A model generated the notes under the pieces. That model searched no databases. It saw only the letters and a list, made by a program, of their open reading frames with translations, and had not been told where the DNA came from. Shown here piece by piece: positions 16,140-25,840 of a stretch of 64,000 nucleotides of DNA. Source of the DNA: Pseudopedobacter sp044361595 (GTDB lineage Bacteria > Bacteroidota > Bacteroidia > Sphingobacteriales > Sphingobacteriaceae). The first letter of the stretch is position 1, and each line of letters starts with the position of its first letter. The position numbers were made by a program, and so were the translations under genes. The stretch spans positions 1 through 64,000 of the forward strand of contig JBIKIN010000016.1 in NCBI GenBank assembly GCA_044361595.1, in the 5' to 3' direction.

Positions 16140-18293
16140 TTAATTTCTCGATTTAATCCTCTCGTCTGTTTGGACTTCTTTTTTATTAACTTTAATTTTT
16201 TGATTACCAAAGCGGTAACTTAAACCAATGTATGCTCCGCTACTTTCCCATTTACGCACACTAGATTGATTAATATCTCCAGCCAATGCCGTTTGTACCC
16301 ATCTTTGGGTGTTAAAAATATCACGATAAGCTAAATTCAAAGTCATTTTATCGCCAGGCAACTGCTTTTTAAAAGCTGCATCTACACTAGTAATGGCTTT
16401 TGTCTTATAAATTGAAGAACGGCTTGCATAGTTAAACCAGTTACTTAAAGATGCAGTCCATTTTTTACCTAAATCAAAATTATTGCTGATGTACGAATTA
16501 AAACCTAAACCGCCATTGTTGATATTTCCTAGGCTACTTATTTTACTTAAATCGGCTTTGTAGAACTGATAATATGGCTCTGCAGATGCATAACCGCTCC
16601 AAAATTTAGCAATTTGGAAAGGTGAGCTTACATTAATGTTTAAAAAACTTCTGGTACCCGCATTTACCCATTTTGCCAAAGTCTGATCGCCTGTTTGTAT
16701 AATGATATTCTCTTGCAAATTTTTAGTCTGATTAAAGTTTAGTTTGATTTGAGTTTGCCCTTTCCAAGTAAAATCTAAACCAAAACTTTGAGTGTATTGA
16801 GGCAACAACAATGGATTACCTTGTTGTGCATAATAAAAATCAGTACGGTAGATGTATGGATTTTGATCTTGAAAAGATGGTCGATTTAACCTCTTGGTAT
16901 AAGAAAATCCGAAAGAATGATTCTCATCTTTTTGAAATCTTAAGAACACCGTAGGAAAAAAATTAAGGTACAAACTATCAGAAAGTATAGTTCTGCTTTG
17001 TTCATTATCTAATGATTGACCTTTGCTTTGCGTAAGTTCTGTTCTTAAACCAGCATTTAAACTCCATTTATCAAAATTTTTATTGAAAGAACCATAAGCT
17101 GCATAAACTTGCTCACGGTAATTAAAATCATTAGTTTGATTTTGTTGCAGCATTACATCTTCTTGCATGGTTTTTAAATTATTCTCGGTTTGGCTTGATA
17201 TAAATTTAAGCCCACCTTCAAATTTCCCGTCTTTTAAAAATTTAGTACTCAAATCTGCTTTGGCAGAAAATAAATTTATACCTGTTTTGGTATCGTTATC
17301 AAAACTGTTAATGCCATTGTTATCGTTAAAAGTATTAGAAACAAAATTTGTTAACCTAGCTTTATAATTAAGCCAATCAGCCTCTACATTTAAAGTTTTT
17401 CCAGTAGTATCCTTAAACTGGTAATTTAAATTAGTACCCAATCTGTTTTCGGTAAGGTTTGCTGTAGTAATAGTGTTTAATATTTGGTTTTGGTTGCCAT
17501 TTTGAATTAGTGTAGTAGCATACGAAGGGAAATCGTCCCAAATCTGATTGAAATTAACAATAGCACCAATGGTATTTTTACTATTTAACTGATAATCTAC
17601 ACCTGCCCTCACCCCCGGTTTTTTATATCCTTGTTGCTCAACACCGCTCTGCAAAAAAGTTTTATCTGCTAAATACCGATCACTTTTAACTGTAGTAAAT
17701 TGTAAGCTGTTATCATAATTACCATTGGTAAAAACATTAACGTTTTTTGCCTTCCAGTTCAAGTTAAAAGCACTGTTTTGACGGTAATTTTGCATTTGCT
17801 GATAGCCTAAAGTTACGCTACCATTTGTGCCATATTGATTAGATTTTTTGTAAACGATATTTATAATTCCGGCATTACCGGCAGCATCATATTTAGAAGA
17901 TGGATTAGCGATCACTTCTATCGTTTTTATATTTGCAGCATCGATAGCCTTTAGTAAAGATGCAATTTGCTGGGCGCTTAAATTTTGCAACCTGCCATCT
18001 AATAAAACTTGCACCCCTTTTTTACCGCTCATTTGGATATTATCTTGTCCATCAACTGTTACGCCTGGAGCCAATCTTAATAATTCTAAAGCGTTAGTTC
18101 CGGCCGCATTAGGCATGGCATCAACATTTAACAAAACTTTATCGGTTAAAACCTGAATCAATGGAGCACCGCTTTTTACAACAACCTCCATTAAATTTTG
18201 TGTTTTAATAGTATCTACTTTAACGCTGTCTTTTTGTTGTGCGCTTACTTTAAAAGCTAAGCCAATTGCAAGGATGAGTACTAAATTTTTCAT
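16140..18293 (-). CDS. Outer-membrane TonB-receptor-like protein (plug plus beta-barrel)
   Basis: The start is placed at the ATG at 18293, because only this gives a normal signal peptide (MKNLVLILAIGLAFKVSAQQ); the frame is open 19 codons further upstream without signal-like sequence. The 717-residue protein has a plug-like domain at residues about 30-140, with VLLNVDAMPNAAGTNALELL, RLAPGVTVDG, VLLDGRLQNLS and TIEVIANPSSKYDAAGNAGI. About 550 residues of aromatic beta-strands ending SYRFGNQKIKVNKK follow. There is no N-terminal CarboxypepD-type domain. It matches the outer membrane beta-barrel family (OMP_b-brl_3) of TonB-dependent-receptor relatives. The ligand is unknown. The AraC-type regulator at 18522 is its upstream neighbour and could control it. 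Confidence 0.82.
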   Translation of the reverse strand: MKNLVLILAIGLAFKVSAQQKDSVKVDTIKTQNLMEVVVKSGAPLIQVLTDKVLLNVDAMPNAAGTNALELLRLAPGVTVDGQDNIQMSGKKGVQVLLDGRLQNLSAQQIASLLKAIDAANIKTIEVIANPSSKYDAAGNAGIINIVYKKSNQYGTNGSVTLGYQQMQNYRQNSAFNLNWKAKNVNVFTNGNYDNSLQFTTVKSDRYLADKTFLQSGVEQQGYKKPGVRAGVDYQLNSKNTIGAIVNFNQIWDDFPSYATTLIQNGNQNQILNTITTANLTENRLGTNLNYQFKDTTGKTLNVEADWLNYKARLTNFVSNTFNDNNGINSFDNDTKTGINLFSAKADLSTKFLKDGKFEGGLKFISSQTENNLKTMQEDVMLQQNQTNDFNYREQVYAAYGSFNKNFDKWSLNAGLRTELTQSKGQSLDNEQSRTILSDSLYLNFFPTVFLRFQKDENHSFGFSYTKRLNRPSFQDQNPYIYRTDFYYAQQGNPLLLPQYTQSFGLDFTWKGQTQIKLNFNQTKNLQENIIIQTGDQTLAKWVNAGTRSFLNINVSSPFQIAKFWSGYASAEPYYQFYKADLSKISSLGNINNGGLGFNSYISNNFDLGKKWTASLSNWFNYASRSSIYKTKAITSVDAAFKKQLPGDKMTLNLAYRDIFNTQRWVQTALAGDINQSSVRKWESSGAYIGLSYRFGNQKIKVNKKEVQTDERIKSRN

Positions 18294-18394
18294 GCTGTTT
18301 CTTTTTTGTTTCTCCAAAGGTGTGGTAAAAAGAAAGGCGCATCGCTTCAAATCATAATTTGAGACTTGTTTAATGAAAAAAGGTTAGAAATATT

Positions 18395-18475
18395 TGGGCG
18401 TTTCCGCCAAAGGGCGGACGGGCTGTCCACTATATTTTTTCGTTTGTCATCCTGAGCGAAGTCGAAGGGACAAAC
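18395..18475. repeat. REP-like elements in an intergenic region
   Basis: Two compact structured pieces lie here. The first is TTGGGCGTTTCCGCC followed by GGGCGGACGGGCTGTCC, with nested stems CCGCC/GGCGG (18404-18408/18413-18417) and GGAC/GTCC (18416-18419/18425-18428). The second is ATCCTGAGCGAAGTCGAAGG flanked by GTTTGTC (18442-18448) and GACAAAC (18469-18475). Both resemble GC-rich extragenic repeats dispersed in Bacteroidota genomes, and they stand out by base composition from the AT-rich surroundings. Confidence 0.5.
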
Positions 18476-18521
18476 TAAAAAAAGATTTCCTTTGGACGAT
18501 CCCTAACGCAAACAGAATGTT

Positions 18522-19706
18522 TTAATTTAGAAATTCTTTAGGATTTTTATTGGTGAATTTTTTAAAAGCTCGGTTAAAAGTAGCTTTAGAATTAAAGCCC
18601 GCATCAAATGCAACCGCTAGTAAAGTTTGATTTTTAAATTTCGGGTCATTTATTCTTTCAATAACTGCGTTAACACGGTACTGATTTATAAAATCGTTAA
18701 AATTCATCCCAAATTGCTGATTCACAGCCTTGCTTAAAACCACCGAATTGGTGGCCAATTTTTCGGCAATATCGCTTAAAGTTAGGTCTGGTTGTTCAAA
18801 AAGCAATTCTTCTTCCATTAATTTAAGAATCCTATTTTTTAGCTCAATACCTTTTTCATCCACAGGTAAAATAACTACCTCTTCATCAGATTTAGACTCC
18901 AAATCTTTTCCTGGCTCTTGGTAGGCTAATAATAATTGAGGCTTAAATTCTATTTTTCTTAAATGGATGTACACCGCCTGATAAGCATTGATAGCGATAT
19001 AATAAACTACAATAGCAAAAGCTACATAATAATACCACGGACCAAAATATCGCATCTTTTCAAAGAAAGAAAAGTTAGATAAAACATCTCTTATAATTGG
19101 TAAAATGGTAAGCAAGCCAAAAGCATAAAGAAAATTTCTCAACCATTTAAGACTTATCAAATCGGCAAAGGAAGTGGTTAGTTTAACATATTGCTTATAG
19201 GCACTAAAATGTTTAATAGAAAGAAACAAATAAACCAAAACACTTAAGGTTGATAAGGCATTGTACCAGCCCGCAAAATCTGGGTCTTCGTATTCATTGG
19301 TTAAATTATATTTATCAAAAACTAATACATCTAAACCTGTAGCTGTTAACCTATAAACCAAATATAAAATAGCGGGTAAAAAATGTAGGTAAGCTTTACC
19401 TTTAATCCGGAAATTAAAATCGGTTATGGCTCTTACATAAACGTATAAAAGCGGCCCAACGGCCAAAGTATGGACAAAAGGAGTGAAAAATAATATATCC
19501 CGATAAGGTTGATTGTCATACCAACCGGCAAAGCCAACCATCCAAGGAACAACTATAAAAGCACCAATAAATAGAAACCAGCCCATCAATTTATCTGCAT
19601 AGTTTTCTTGCCGGCTACTTCTTATAAAAAATAAGATACTGTAAATCAGGATATGGAAAAAGAAAATCAGCGGAAGCGTACTGTAAAGATTAAATTCAAA
19701 AAGCAT
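18522..19706 (-). CDS. AraC-family regulator with N-terminal membrane domain
   Basis: In this 394-residue protein about seven hydrophobic segments fill residues 1-245 (LPLIFFFHILIYSILFFI, YYVAFAIVVYYIAINAYQAV). A linker follows, then an AraC-type DNA-binding domain at about 285-394 (LTLSDIAEKLATNSVVLSKA and LLAVAFDAGFNSKATFNRAF, ending FKKFTNKNPKEFLN). The last motif is the classic second helix-turn-helix of AraC proteins. It is the same general design as the regulator at 2907 but is not a close copy. It is 11 bp downstream of the beta-propeller-like gene. The natural target may be the barrel gene that follows it. Confidence 0.85.
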   Translation of the reverse strand: MLFEFNLYSTLPLIFFFHILIYSILFFIRSSRQENYADKLMGWFLFIGAFIVVPWMVGFAGWYDNQPYRDILFFTPFVHTLAVGPLLYVYVRAITDFNFRIKGKAYLHFLPAILYLVYRLTATGLDVLVFDKYNLTNEYEDPDFAGWYNALSTLSVLVYLFLSIKHFSAYKQYVKLTTSFADLISLKWLRNFLYAFGLLTILPIIRDVLSNFSFFEKMRYFGPWYYYVAFAIVVYYIAINAYQAVYIHLRKIEFKPQLLLAYQEPGKDLESKSDEEVVILPVDEKGIELKNRILKLMEEELLFEQPDLTLSDIAEKLATNSVVLSKAVNQQFGMNFNDFINQYRVNAVIERINDPKFKNQTLLAVAFDAGFNSKATFNRAFKKFTNKNPKEFLN

Positions 19707-19717
19707 CTCTTGTTATT

Positions 19718-20557
19718 CTAATTGATTTCCCGTTGGTATATCGTTGCATTTTTACCTTCGCTAATCGTGTAAAAATGTTTTGCGTCTAGAGTAAAGCCTA
19801 TGGCTTCTCCTTGTTGTTCAGCCTTGTAATTTAACAGTTTATAAGGTGATTTTAAAGCCTCTGCGACAGATTGCTGTTTCTTTCTTTCCCAATAAAAAAC
19901 TTGCGCATATGATTTAACAATAATTTTTGAACCATCATTAGATATATCGCCAGCTGTAATCCATTTGGTTGCTCCGCTACCTCTAAAATATAGTGTTGCA
20001 TCTTTATTAAGCATATTTACGTTGCTTTTTAAATTGCTAAGTAAAATTGAATAAACACCTACTCTATTTTCTCTTTTAGATATAATAATAATTTTTTCCT
20101 CTATGGGGTCAAACATTAAGCATTCTGCATCTCTTGCGCCATCTGGAAATTTTAAATTGATGGTTTTTACTTTATTGATAGCTTGTTCCTTATCGCTACT
20201 TATAATTTTTGGTTCATCAAATTGATAAACGGTGATGTATTCTCTTTTGGCATTGTTATCGCCAATATCGGCTACAAAAATTTGTGACTTTTTATTTTTA
20301 GGATTCCAAATCGCAATATCCTCGCAATCTCTAACCTCTTTATTGAAATTATATTTAGCAATTGTTTCTCCCTTTTGGTTTATGGAATAAATGATACTTT
20401 CATCCCCGCTATCATTATGTACCCACATTAAATTTTTATTTAGCGAAGAGCAAATTAAACCAGAGCATTCGCTAATTTCTTTTTCCTGTAGCCGATGCTC
20501 TTGAGCAAATAATTGGTAAGAACAGAGAAAAAATAATAGGGTTATTGAAACTTTCAT
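19718..20557 (-). CDS. Secreted beta-propeller-like protein, function unknown
   Basis: The 279-residue protein has a signal peptide (residues 1-18, ending LFAQ). The body has recurring short blades: LMWVHNDSGDESIIYSINQK, DCEDIAIWNP, IFVADIGDNNAKREYITVYQ, DAECLMFDP and GEAIGFTLDAKHFYTISEG. The HNDSGD, VADIGDN and EGxxI phrases recall the SdiA-regulated/esterase-like propeller superfamily found in periplasmic proteins. No catalytic residues can be assigned. It sits 20 bp downstream of the dCMP deaminase gene and 11 bp upstream of the AraC gene, suggesting a loose operon. Confidence 0.65.
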   Translation of the reverse strand: MKVSITLLFFLCSYQLFAQEHRLQEKEISECSGLICSSLNKNLMWVHNDSGDESIIYSINQKGETIAKYNFNKEVRDCEDIAIWNPKNKKSQIFVADIGDNNAKREYITVYQFDEPKIISSDKEQAINKVKTINLKFPDGARDAECLMFDPIEEKIIIISKRENRVGVYSILLSNLKSNVNMLNKDATLYFRGSGATKWITAGDISNDGSKIIVKSYAQVFYWERKKQQSVAEALKSPYKLLNYKAEQQGEAIGFTLDAKHFYTISEGKNATIYQREIN

Positions 20558-20577
20558 AGATTTATTTCTGTCAAATT

Positions 20578-21027
20578 TTAGTTAATCTGATGGCATTTAA
20601 CTCCAAATTTATTCAGAAAATCTACCCCCTCATCAGATGATAAACCTTTGTAAGAAGCATAAGAATCGGCATATAATACCTCTTTAATTCCCGATGATAA
20701 TATTAATCTGGCGCATGCAATACATGGTGATAATGTGGTGTATAAGGTAGAACCATTGATTTGAGTTCCGTTTTTTACAGCATATAAGATGGCATTTTCT
20801 TCGGCATGTAAAGCTAAAGAACAACTATTTCTAGAATCGCGAGGGCAGCCTTCTTGCGGCCATTCTTCGTCGCAATTATGTGTATTTGGCGGCGGACCAT
20901 TGTATCCAATAGAAATGATGCGAGTATCTTTAGTAAGCACTGCGCCTACCTGCCTTTTTACACAATGCGACCTTTTAGCTAGGTCTTTAGCTAAATTCAT
21001 ATAAATATCGTTAAAGCTTAATTTCAT
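20578..21027 (-). CDS. dCMP deaminase
   Basis: Zinc-dependent deamination of dCMP to dUMP supplies thymidylate synthesis. The ATG at 21027 (MKLSFNDIYMNLAKD) is preferred over an in-frame TTG five codons upstream, giving 149 residues, the usual size. Zinc-site and catalytic residues are present: H74-A-E76 in LHAEENAI and C102/C105 in SPCIACA. The N-terminal KRSHCVKRQVGAVL and the insert GYNGPPPNTHNCDEEWPQEG are typical of the dCMP deaminase branch (ComEB-like) of the cytidine deaminase superfamily. It is the first gene of a minus-strand cluster and diverges from the LysE gene. Confidence 0.92.
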   Translation of the reverse strand: MKLSFNDIYMNLAKDLAKRSHCVKRQVGAVLTKDTRIISIGYNGPPPNTHNCDEEWPQEGCPRDSRNSCSLALHAEENAILYAVKNGTQINGSTLYTTLSPCIACARLILSSGIKEVLYADSYASYKGLSSDEGVDFLNKFGVKCHQIN

Positions 21028-21186
21028 ATCGCGTTTTCTCAATGTCGCAAATTAATAAATAAAATATGCTCCTATTAAAAAATCAAACTCTAATTAAAAT
21101 ATTTATTTAAAGTAACTTTTTAAAACTTAAATATGAATTTGAACCTGAAAATTGCATATTTACAACTCTTCAACCAAAAATACTAA

Positions 21187-21816
21187 ATGCTAGAACTTAT
21201 TATTTCGGGAATTGGATTAGGCTTAGTACTTTCTTTTTTAACCGGCCCTGCATTCTTTGCATTAATTAAAACCAGTATAGAAAAAGGGTTTTATGCAGGT
21301 GTTGCTTTAGCGGCCGGCGTAGTGGTATCTGATTTTATTTACATGGCTATTACCTTATTTGGAACAAGCTTTTTAAGTTTTGAAAAGGCTTATCGCATAC
21401 CAATAGGCATTGTAGGAAGCATTATTTTGTTAGGAATTGGGTCTTATTATTTCTTTAAAGAAGTAAAAATTAATCAGGACACAACTACTTCAAGAATAAA
21501 ACATGCTGGTTACTTTTTTAAAGGATTTTTCATGTGTATTTTCAATCCTTTCATTCTTTTGTATTGGATAAGCGTTACTAGCGGAATTTACGCTTTATAT
21601 GGCACATTAACTGGCGAGCAAATTTTTCCGTTTTTTGGCTCTATTCTAATTACACTTTTTGCCATGGATACTTTAAAAGCGTACTTATCCTATAAATTAA
21701 GATTTAAAATAAAAGAGAAAGCGATACAAAGACTGAATAAAATTGCCGGAATTGTTATCATCATCTTTGCGCTCAAGCTGATTTATAATCTAATTTTTAC
21801 TCAAAATTTGATTTAA
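21187..21816 (+). CDS. LysE/RhtB-family amino-acid exporter
   Basis: The 209-residue protein has about six membrane helices. The N-terminal signature GLGLVLSFLTGPAFFALIKT matches the conserved first helix of LysE-type exporters, and FNPFILLYW supports the assignment (canonical: NPK/NP in the fourth helix). Export of a small amino acid or derivative is inferred from the family; the substrate cannot be read from sequence. It stands alone between divergent and convergent neighbours. Confidence 0.85.
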   Translation: MLELIISGIGLGLVLSFLTGPAFFALIKTSIEKGFYAGVALAAGVVVSDFIYMAITLFGTSFLSFEKAYRIPIGIVGSIILLGIGSYYFFKEVKINQDTTTSRIKHAGYFFKGFFMCIFNPFILLYWISVTSGIYALYGTLTGEQIFPFFGSILITLFAMDTLKAYLSYKLRFKIKEKAIQRLNKIAGIVIIIFALKLIYNLIFTQNLI

Positions 21817-21956
21817 GTTTTTGTGGTTTTTACGAAAAGTTCGCAAATGCTTATTAGTCGCCTAAAAAGTATCCTTAAAAATTTAAAAATATTATTATTT
21901 AGAACATAAAAGCGCCTAACAAACTATTTCAAACGAATGACTAACTAACTTTAAAA

Positions 21957-23861
21957 CTACATATAAGCTCTCGCATTTTTACCTTCCATCCAATTCATAA
22001 AAGCTCTGTTTACTACTTTGTTACCGCCTGGCGTAGGATAATTACCAGAGAAATACCAATCGCCAAGATGGTTTGGACAAGCCTCATGTAATCCTTCTAG
22101 GGTTTGATAAATCACCTCTACTTTTGCTTGAATCTCTTTAGGAGTAATAATTTGGGCAATTTTAGCTGATATTTCTTCTGTTGTAAATGGAGCATAAATT
22201 GCTTTAACCTGATTTTGTACTTGCTCTTTTGGAAGATTTTCTTGCGCTTTACACTGATTATAAACTTCGGTGATTACATCATCCATCTTACGCTCTCTTA
22301 AAAGTGTAATGGCAGCTTCAAAGGCAACAAATTCTCCCATCCTACTCATATCAATCCCATAGCAATCTGGATATCTAATTTGCGGAGCAGAAGAAACAAT
22401 AATAATTTTTACTGGACCTAACCTATCAAAAATTCGTAAAATACTTTGCTTTAAAGTAGTACCTCTAACAATAGAATCATCTACTGCAACTAAGGTGTCT
22501 ACATCTCTTTTGATTAAACCATAAGTAGTATCATAAACATGGGCTACCATATCACTACGCTCGGCATCTTGCGTAATAAATGTTCTCATTTTAGCATCTT
22601 TGATGGCTAATTTCTCTACTCTTGGCGTTATTCTTAAAATACGGTCTAACTCTTCGTCTGTTAAATTATCACGACTATTTATTAGCGCATCTCGTTGTTT
22701 ATTTTTAGTGTAGGCGTGTAAACCTTCCACCAAGCCATAAAAAGATACTTCAGCAGTATTGGGAATATAAGAAAAAACAGTGTGTTCTAAATCGTGATTT
22801 ACAAGATCTAAAATTTTAGGACAAAGAATGGCCCCTAATTTTTTTCTTTCTTTATAAATATCTGCGTCACTACCTCTAGAAAAATAAATACGCTCAAAAG
22901 AACAAGCCTTCTTTTCTACTGGCTCTCTAAATATTTCATCAGAAATAGAACCATCTTTTTTTATGATTAAAGCATGTCCAGGTTCAATTTCTTTTACTTG
23001 CCCTATTTTAATGTTAAAAGCAGTTTGTAAAGCTGGGCGCTCTGATGCTGCTACAAAAATTTCATCATCATAATAGTAATACGCCGGACGAATACCTGCT
23101 GGATCTCTTAATATGAAAGCATCACCATGACCAAAGATACCGGCAATGGTATAACCACCGTCCCATGTTTTGGCTGATTTTTGCAAAATGCGATTAACGT
23201 CTAAATGGTTACCAATTAACTGAGAAATTTCTGCATTATCATATCCTTCTCTTTTAAATTTGTTGAATAAAAATTGATTTTCATCATCTAAAAAGTGACC
23301 AATTTTTTCTAAAACAGTAACAGTATCTGCTCTTTCTTTGGGATGCTGACCCAAATCGTATAATTGTTGTAAAAGCTCGTCAACGTTAGTCATGTTAAAG
23401 TTTCCGGCAATTACTAGGTTACGGGTCATCCAATTATTCTGACGTAAAAAAGGATGACAAGCCTCGATACTGTTTTTTCCATGAGTACCATAACGTAAAT
23501 GGCCTAAAAGTACCTCTCCAGTAAAACTTACGTTTTCTTTAAGCCACTCGGTATCTTTCAAAAGTTCTGGTTGTTCTTTTTCAATGTCGGCAAACTTTTT
23601 CATTACATAAGAAAAAATATCTTGCACCGCATTTTTCTCCATAGATCTATGCCTGCTGATATACCTATTACCAGGTTTTACATCAAGTTTTATAGTAGCT
23701 ATTCCAGCTCCATCTTGTCCACGGTTGTGCTGTTTTTCCATCAATAAGTATAACTTATTGAGGCCGTACAAAGACGTACCGTATTTTTCTTGATAAAATG
23801 ATAGAGGTTTTCTTAATCTGATGAATGCAATACCGCACTCGTGTTTAATTTGATCGCTCAT
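21957..23861 (-). CDS. PurF-like amidophosphoribosyltransferase (long Bacteroidota form)
   Basis: The 634-residue enzyme begins MSDQIKHECGIAF, so the Ntn nucleophile would be Cys9 after removal of a short leader. The glutamine amidotransferase domain fills residues 1-300 (NRGQDGAGIA, LGHLRYGTHGKN, GNFNMTN). A phosphoribosyltransferase domain follows with the PRPP-binding loop TLVAVDDSIVRGTTLKQSI and downstream IRYPDCYGIDM. The family makes phosphoribosylamine from PRPP and glutamine, step one of purine synthesis. At over 600 residues it is longer than canonical PurF (about 470-510). Bacteroidota often carry both, so whether this is the housekeeping enzyme is open. It is monocistronic and convergent with the LysE gene. 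Confidence 0.85.
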   Translation of the reverse strand: MSDQIKHECGIAFIRLRKPLSFYQEKYGTSLYGLNKLYLLMEKQHNRGQDGAGIATIKLDVKPGNRYISRHRSMEKNAVQDIFSYVMKKFADIEKEQPELLKDTEWLKENVSFTGEVLLGHLRYGTHGKNSIEACHPFLRQNNWMTRNLVIAGNFNMTNVDELLQQLYDLGQHPKERADTVTVLEKIGHFLDDENQFLFNKFKREGYDNAEISQLIGNHLDVNRILQKSAKTWDGGYTIAGIFGHGDAFILRDPAGIRPAYYYYDDEIFVAASERPALQTAFNIKIGQVKEIEPGHALIIKKDGSISDEIFREPVEKKACSFERIYFSRGSDADIYKERKKLGAILCPKILDLVNHDLEHTVFSYIPNTAEVSFYGLVEGLHAYTKNKQRDALINSRDNLTDEELDRILRITPRVEKLAIKDAKMRTFITQDAERSDMVAHVYDTTYGLIKRDVDTLVAVDDSIVRGTTLKQSILRIFDRLGPVKIIIVSSAPQIRYPDCYGIDMSRMGEFVAFEAAITLLRERKMDDVITEVYNQCKAQENLPKEQVQNQVKAIYAPFTTEEISAKIAQIITPKEIQAKVEVIYQTLEGLHEACPNHLGDWYFSGNYPTPGGNKVVNRAFMNWMEGKNARAYM

Positions 23862-24113
23862 TAAAGTCCTTAAATGAAGCTCACAAAATTAAGATTTTAA
23901 AAGGTTTTGAGAAATTAAAAATTCATTTCCTTCAATTTATTTACGAAGTTATCTTCATAGCAGTTTAAACGCATAAATTTAAAACTCTTGCCGCTTAACA
24001 AATAATTTAGTTGATCAAAAACCATATCAATCCAATAAAACAATATAAATTATCTATTTATCATAAAACAATATAAATTTGAACATCAATCGCAAAACAA
24101 AAAATAAATTATT

Positions 24114-25568
24114 ATGAATCAAGTATCTGATATTGGTGTAATTGGAATAGCCGTTATGGGCGAGAACCTTATTTTAAACATGGAAAGTAAAGGTTTTCAC
24201 GTTTCGGCATTTAACCGTACGGTAGATAAAGTTGAAGATTTTGTAAATGGAAGAGCTAAAGGGTTAAACATATATGGCGCTACTTCTTTAGAGGATTTTA
24301 TTGCATCGTTAAAAAGCCCAAGAAAGGTGATGTTAATGGTTAAAGCTGGTAAACCAATTGATGATTTTATAGATAAATTAATTCCACTTTTAGGCCAAGG
24401 AGACATTATTATAGATGGGGGAAATTCTCATTTCCCTGATACCGAGCGTCGTACAAACTATTTAGAAAGTAAAGGAATGTACTTTATTGGCACAGGAGTT
24501 AGCGGTGGCGAAGAAGGCGCATTAAAAGGTCCTTCTATTATGCCGGGTGGCTCGCCCAAGGCTTGGGAAGCTGTAAAGCCAATTTTTCAAGGTATTGCCG
24601 CAAAGGTAGATGGTGGTGAACCATGCTGCGATTGGGTAGGAAGCGGCGGAGCAGGCCACTTTGTAAAAATGGTACACAACGGTATAGAATATGGCGATAT
24701 GCAATTGATTAATGAGGTTTACCACATGATGAAAGATGTTTTAGGTATGAGTGCCGATGAAATGCATGAAGTTTTTGCCGAGTGGAATAAAGGGGAATTA
24801 GATAGCTACTTAGTAGAAATTACTAGAGATATTTTAGCTTTTAAAGACGAAGATGGGCAACCTTTAGTTGATAAAATTTTAGATACCGCGATGCAAAAAG
24901 GTACAGGTAAATGGACTGGTACAGTTGCGTTAGATTTAGGTATTCCATTAACACTGATCACAGAGTCGGTTTATTCGCGTTGCCTTTCTGCACTAAAAAA
25001 TGAGCGAGTTTCTGCATCTAAAATTTTAAAAGGCCCAAAACCTTCCTTTGCAGGCGATAAAAAAGCATTTATTAACGATTTACGCGACGCACTTTATGCG
25101 GCAAAGGTTGTTTCCTATGCACAAGGTTATGAATTAATGAAAGCAGCATCAGCCGAGTATAAATGGGATTTAAATTATGGCGGTATAGCATTAATGTGGC
25201 GTGGAGGATGTATCATTCGCTCTAGATTTTTAGCCAATATTAAAGATGCTTTTGATAGCAATCCTAATTTACAAAATCTATTATTAGACCAATTCTTTAC
25301 CCAAAAGATAGAAGAATCGCAAGCAGGATGGCGAAGAGTAATTGCAGGCGCTGCTACTAATGGTATTCCAGTTCCTTGTTTATCTGCAGGTTTAAATTAC
25401 TACGACGGTTACCGTTGTGAGCGTTTACCAGCTAATCTTTTACAAGCGCAAAGAGATTATTTTGGCGCACATACTTATGAACGTATAGACAAGCCAAGAG
25501 GTGAATTTTTCCATACCAATTGGACTGGACATGGCGGAAACACATCTTCAACCACTTACGAGGTTTAA
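24114..25568 (+). CDS. gnd: 6-phosphogluconate dehydrogenase, decarboxylating
   Basis: This is the oxidative pentose-phosphate enzyme, 6-phosphogluconate to ribulose 5-phosphate, CO2 and NADPH. The 484-residue length is typical of the long form. The N-terminal Rossmann motif GIAVMGENLILNME is followed by FNRT, whose Arg normally favours NADP. The substrate signature GAGHFVKMVHNGIEYGDMQ supplies the catalytic Lys and Asn, with GTGKWT and the C-terminal YFGAHTYERID nearby. It stands alone on the plus strand with its own terminator at 25589. No zwf or pgl gene is nearby in the window. Confidence 0.95.
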   Translation: MNQVSDIGVIGIAVMGENLILNMESKGFHVSAFNRTVDKVEDFVNGRAKGLNIYGATSLEDFIASLKSPRKVMLMVKAGKPIDDFIDKLIPLLGQGDIIIDGGNSHFPDTERRTNYLESKGMYFIGTGVSGGEEGALKGPSIMPGGSPKAWEAVKPIFQGIAAKVDGGEPCCDWVGSGGAGHFVKMVHNGIEYGDMQLINEVYHMMKDVLGMSADEMHEVFAEWNKGELDSYLVEITRDILAFKDEDGQPLVDKILDTAMQKGTGKWTGTVALDLGIPLTLITESVYSRCLSALKNERVSASKILKGPKPSFAGDKKAFINDLRDALYAAKVVSYAQGYELMKAASAEYKWDLNYGGIALMWRGGCIIRSRFLANIKDAFDSNPNLQNLLLDQFFTQKIEESQAGWRRVIAGAATNGIPVPCLSAGLNYYDGYRCERLPANLLQAQRDYFGAHTYERIDKPRGEFFHTNWTGHGGNTSSTTYEV

Positions 25569-25588
25569 TTAAATTAACTTATAATAGA

Positions 25589-25616
25589 GAAAGAGCTGTT
25601 GAAAAACGGCTCTTTC
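25589..25616 (+). terminator. Rho-independent terminator of gnd
   Basis: GAAAGAGCTGTT (25589-25600) pairs with AACGGCTCTTTC (25605-25616), with one T-G wobble, around a GAAA tetraloop and followed by TTTT. It is 21 bp after the gnd stop codon. Confidence 0.88.
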
Positions 25617-25631
25617 TTTTTAAACTTATTT

Positions 25632-25750
25632 TTTGGGCGTTACCCTCTAACCTATGAATTTAGTACGGGGCTTTTGGTTTCCATACTTTACATTGCTACG
25701 GTTTTTGATCCGAAAACTAGCGAAACAAACAACTGGCTTAATTTAATATA
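25632..25750. repeat. Possible dispersed REP-like element
   Basis: TTTTTGGGCGTTACCC followed by ACGGGGCTTTTGGTTTCC, CTTTACATTGCTACGG and GATCCGAAAACTAGCG resembles the GGGCGTT-n-GGGCT extragenic repeats seen in many Bacteroidota. The opening TTGGGCGTT and the later GGGCT are shared with the element at 18395. No frame here looks coding. It is wedged between two opposed terminators. Confidence 0.35.
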
Positions 25751-25795
25751 AAAAACCATATTCCAGCCACCAAACGCAAAATCTAAGCATAAAAA

Positions 25796-25821
25796 AAGGT
25801 CGGTAATTTCTTACCGACCTT
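25796..25821 (-). terminator. Rho-independent terminator of the T9SS operon
   Basis: AAGGTCGGTAA (25796-25806) pairs perfectly with TTACCGACCTT (25811-25821) around TTTC. On the minus strand it is followed by a run of seven T. It is 20 bp beyond the stop of the PorE-like gene. Confidence 0.9.
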
Positions 25822-25840
25822 AAAAAATTAATCAAAAAAA

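Noticed and set aside
20578..21042. TTG start at 21042 for dCMP deaminase
   Set aside because: An ATG five codons downstream gives the family's normal N-terminus; the extra residues MRKRD add nothing recognisable.
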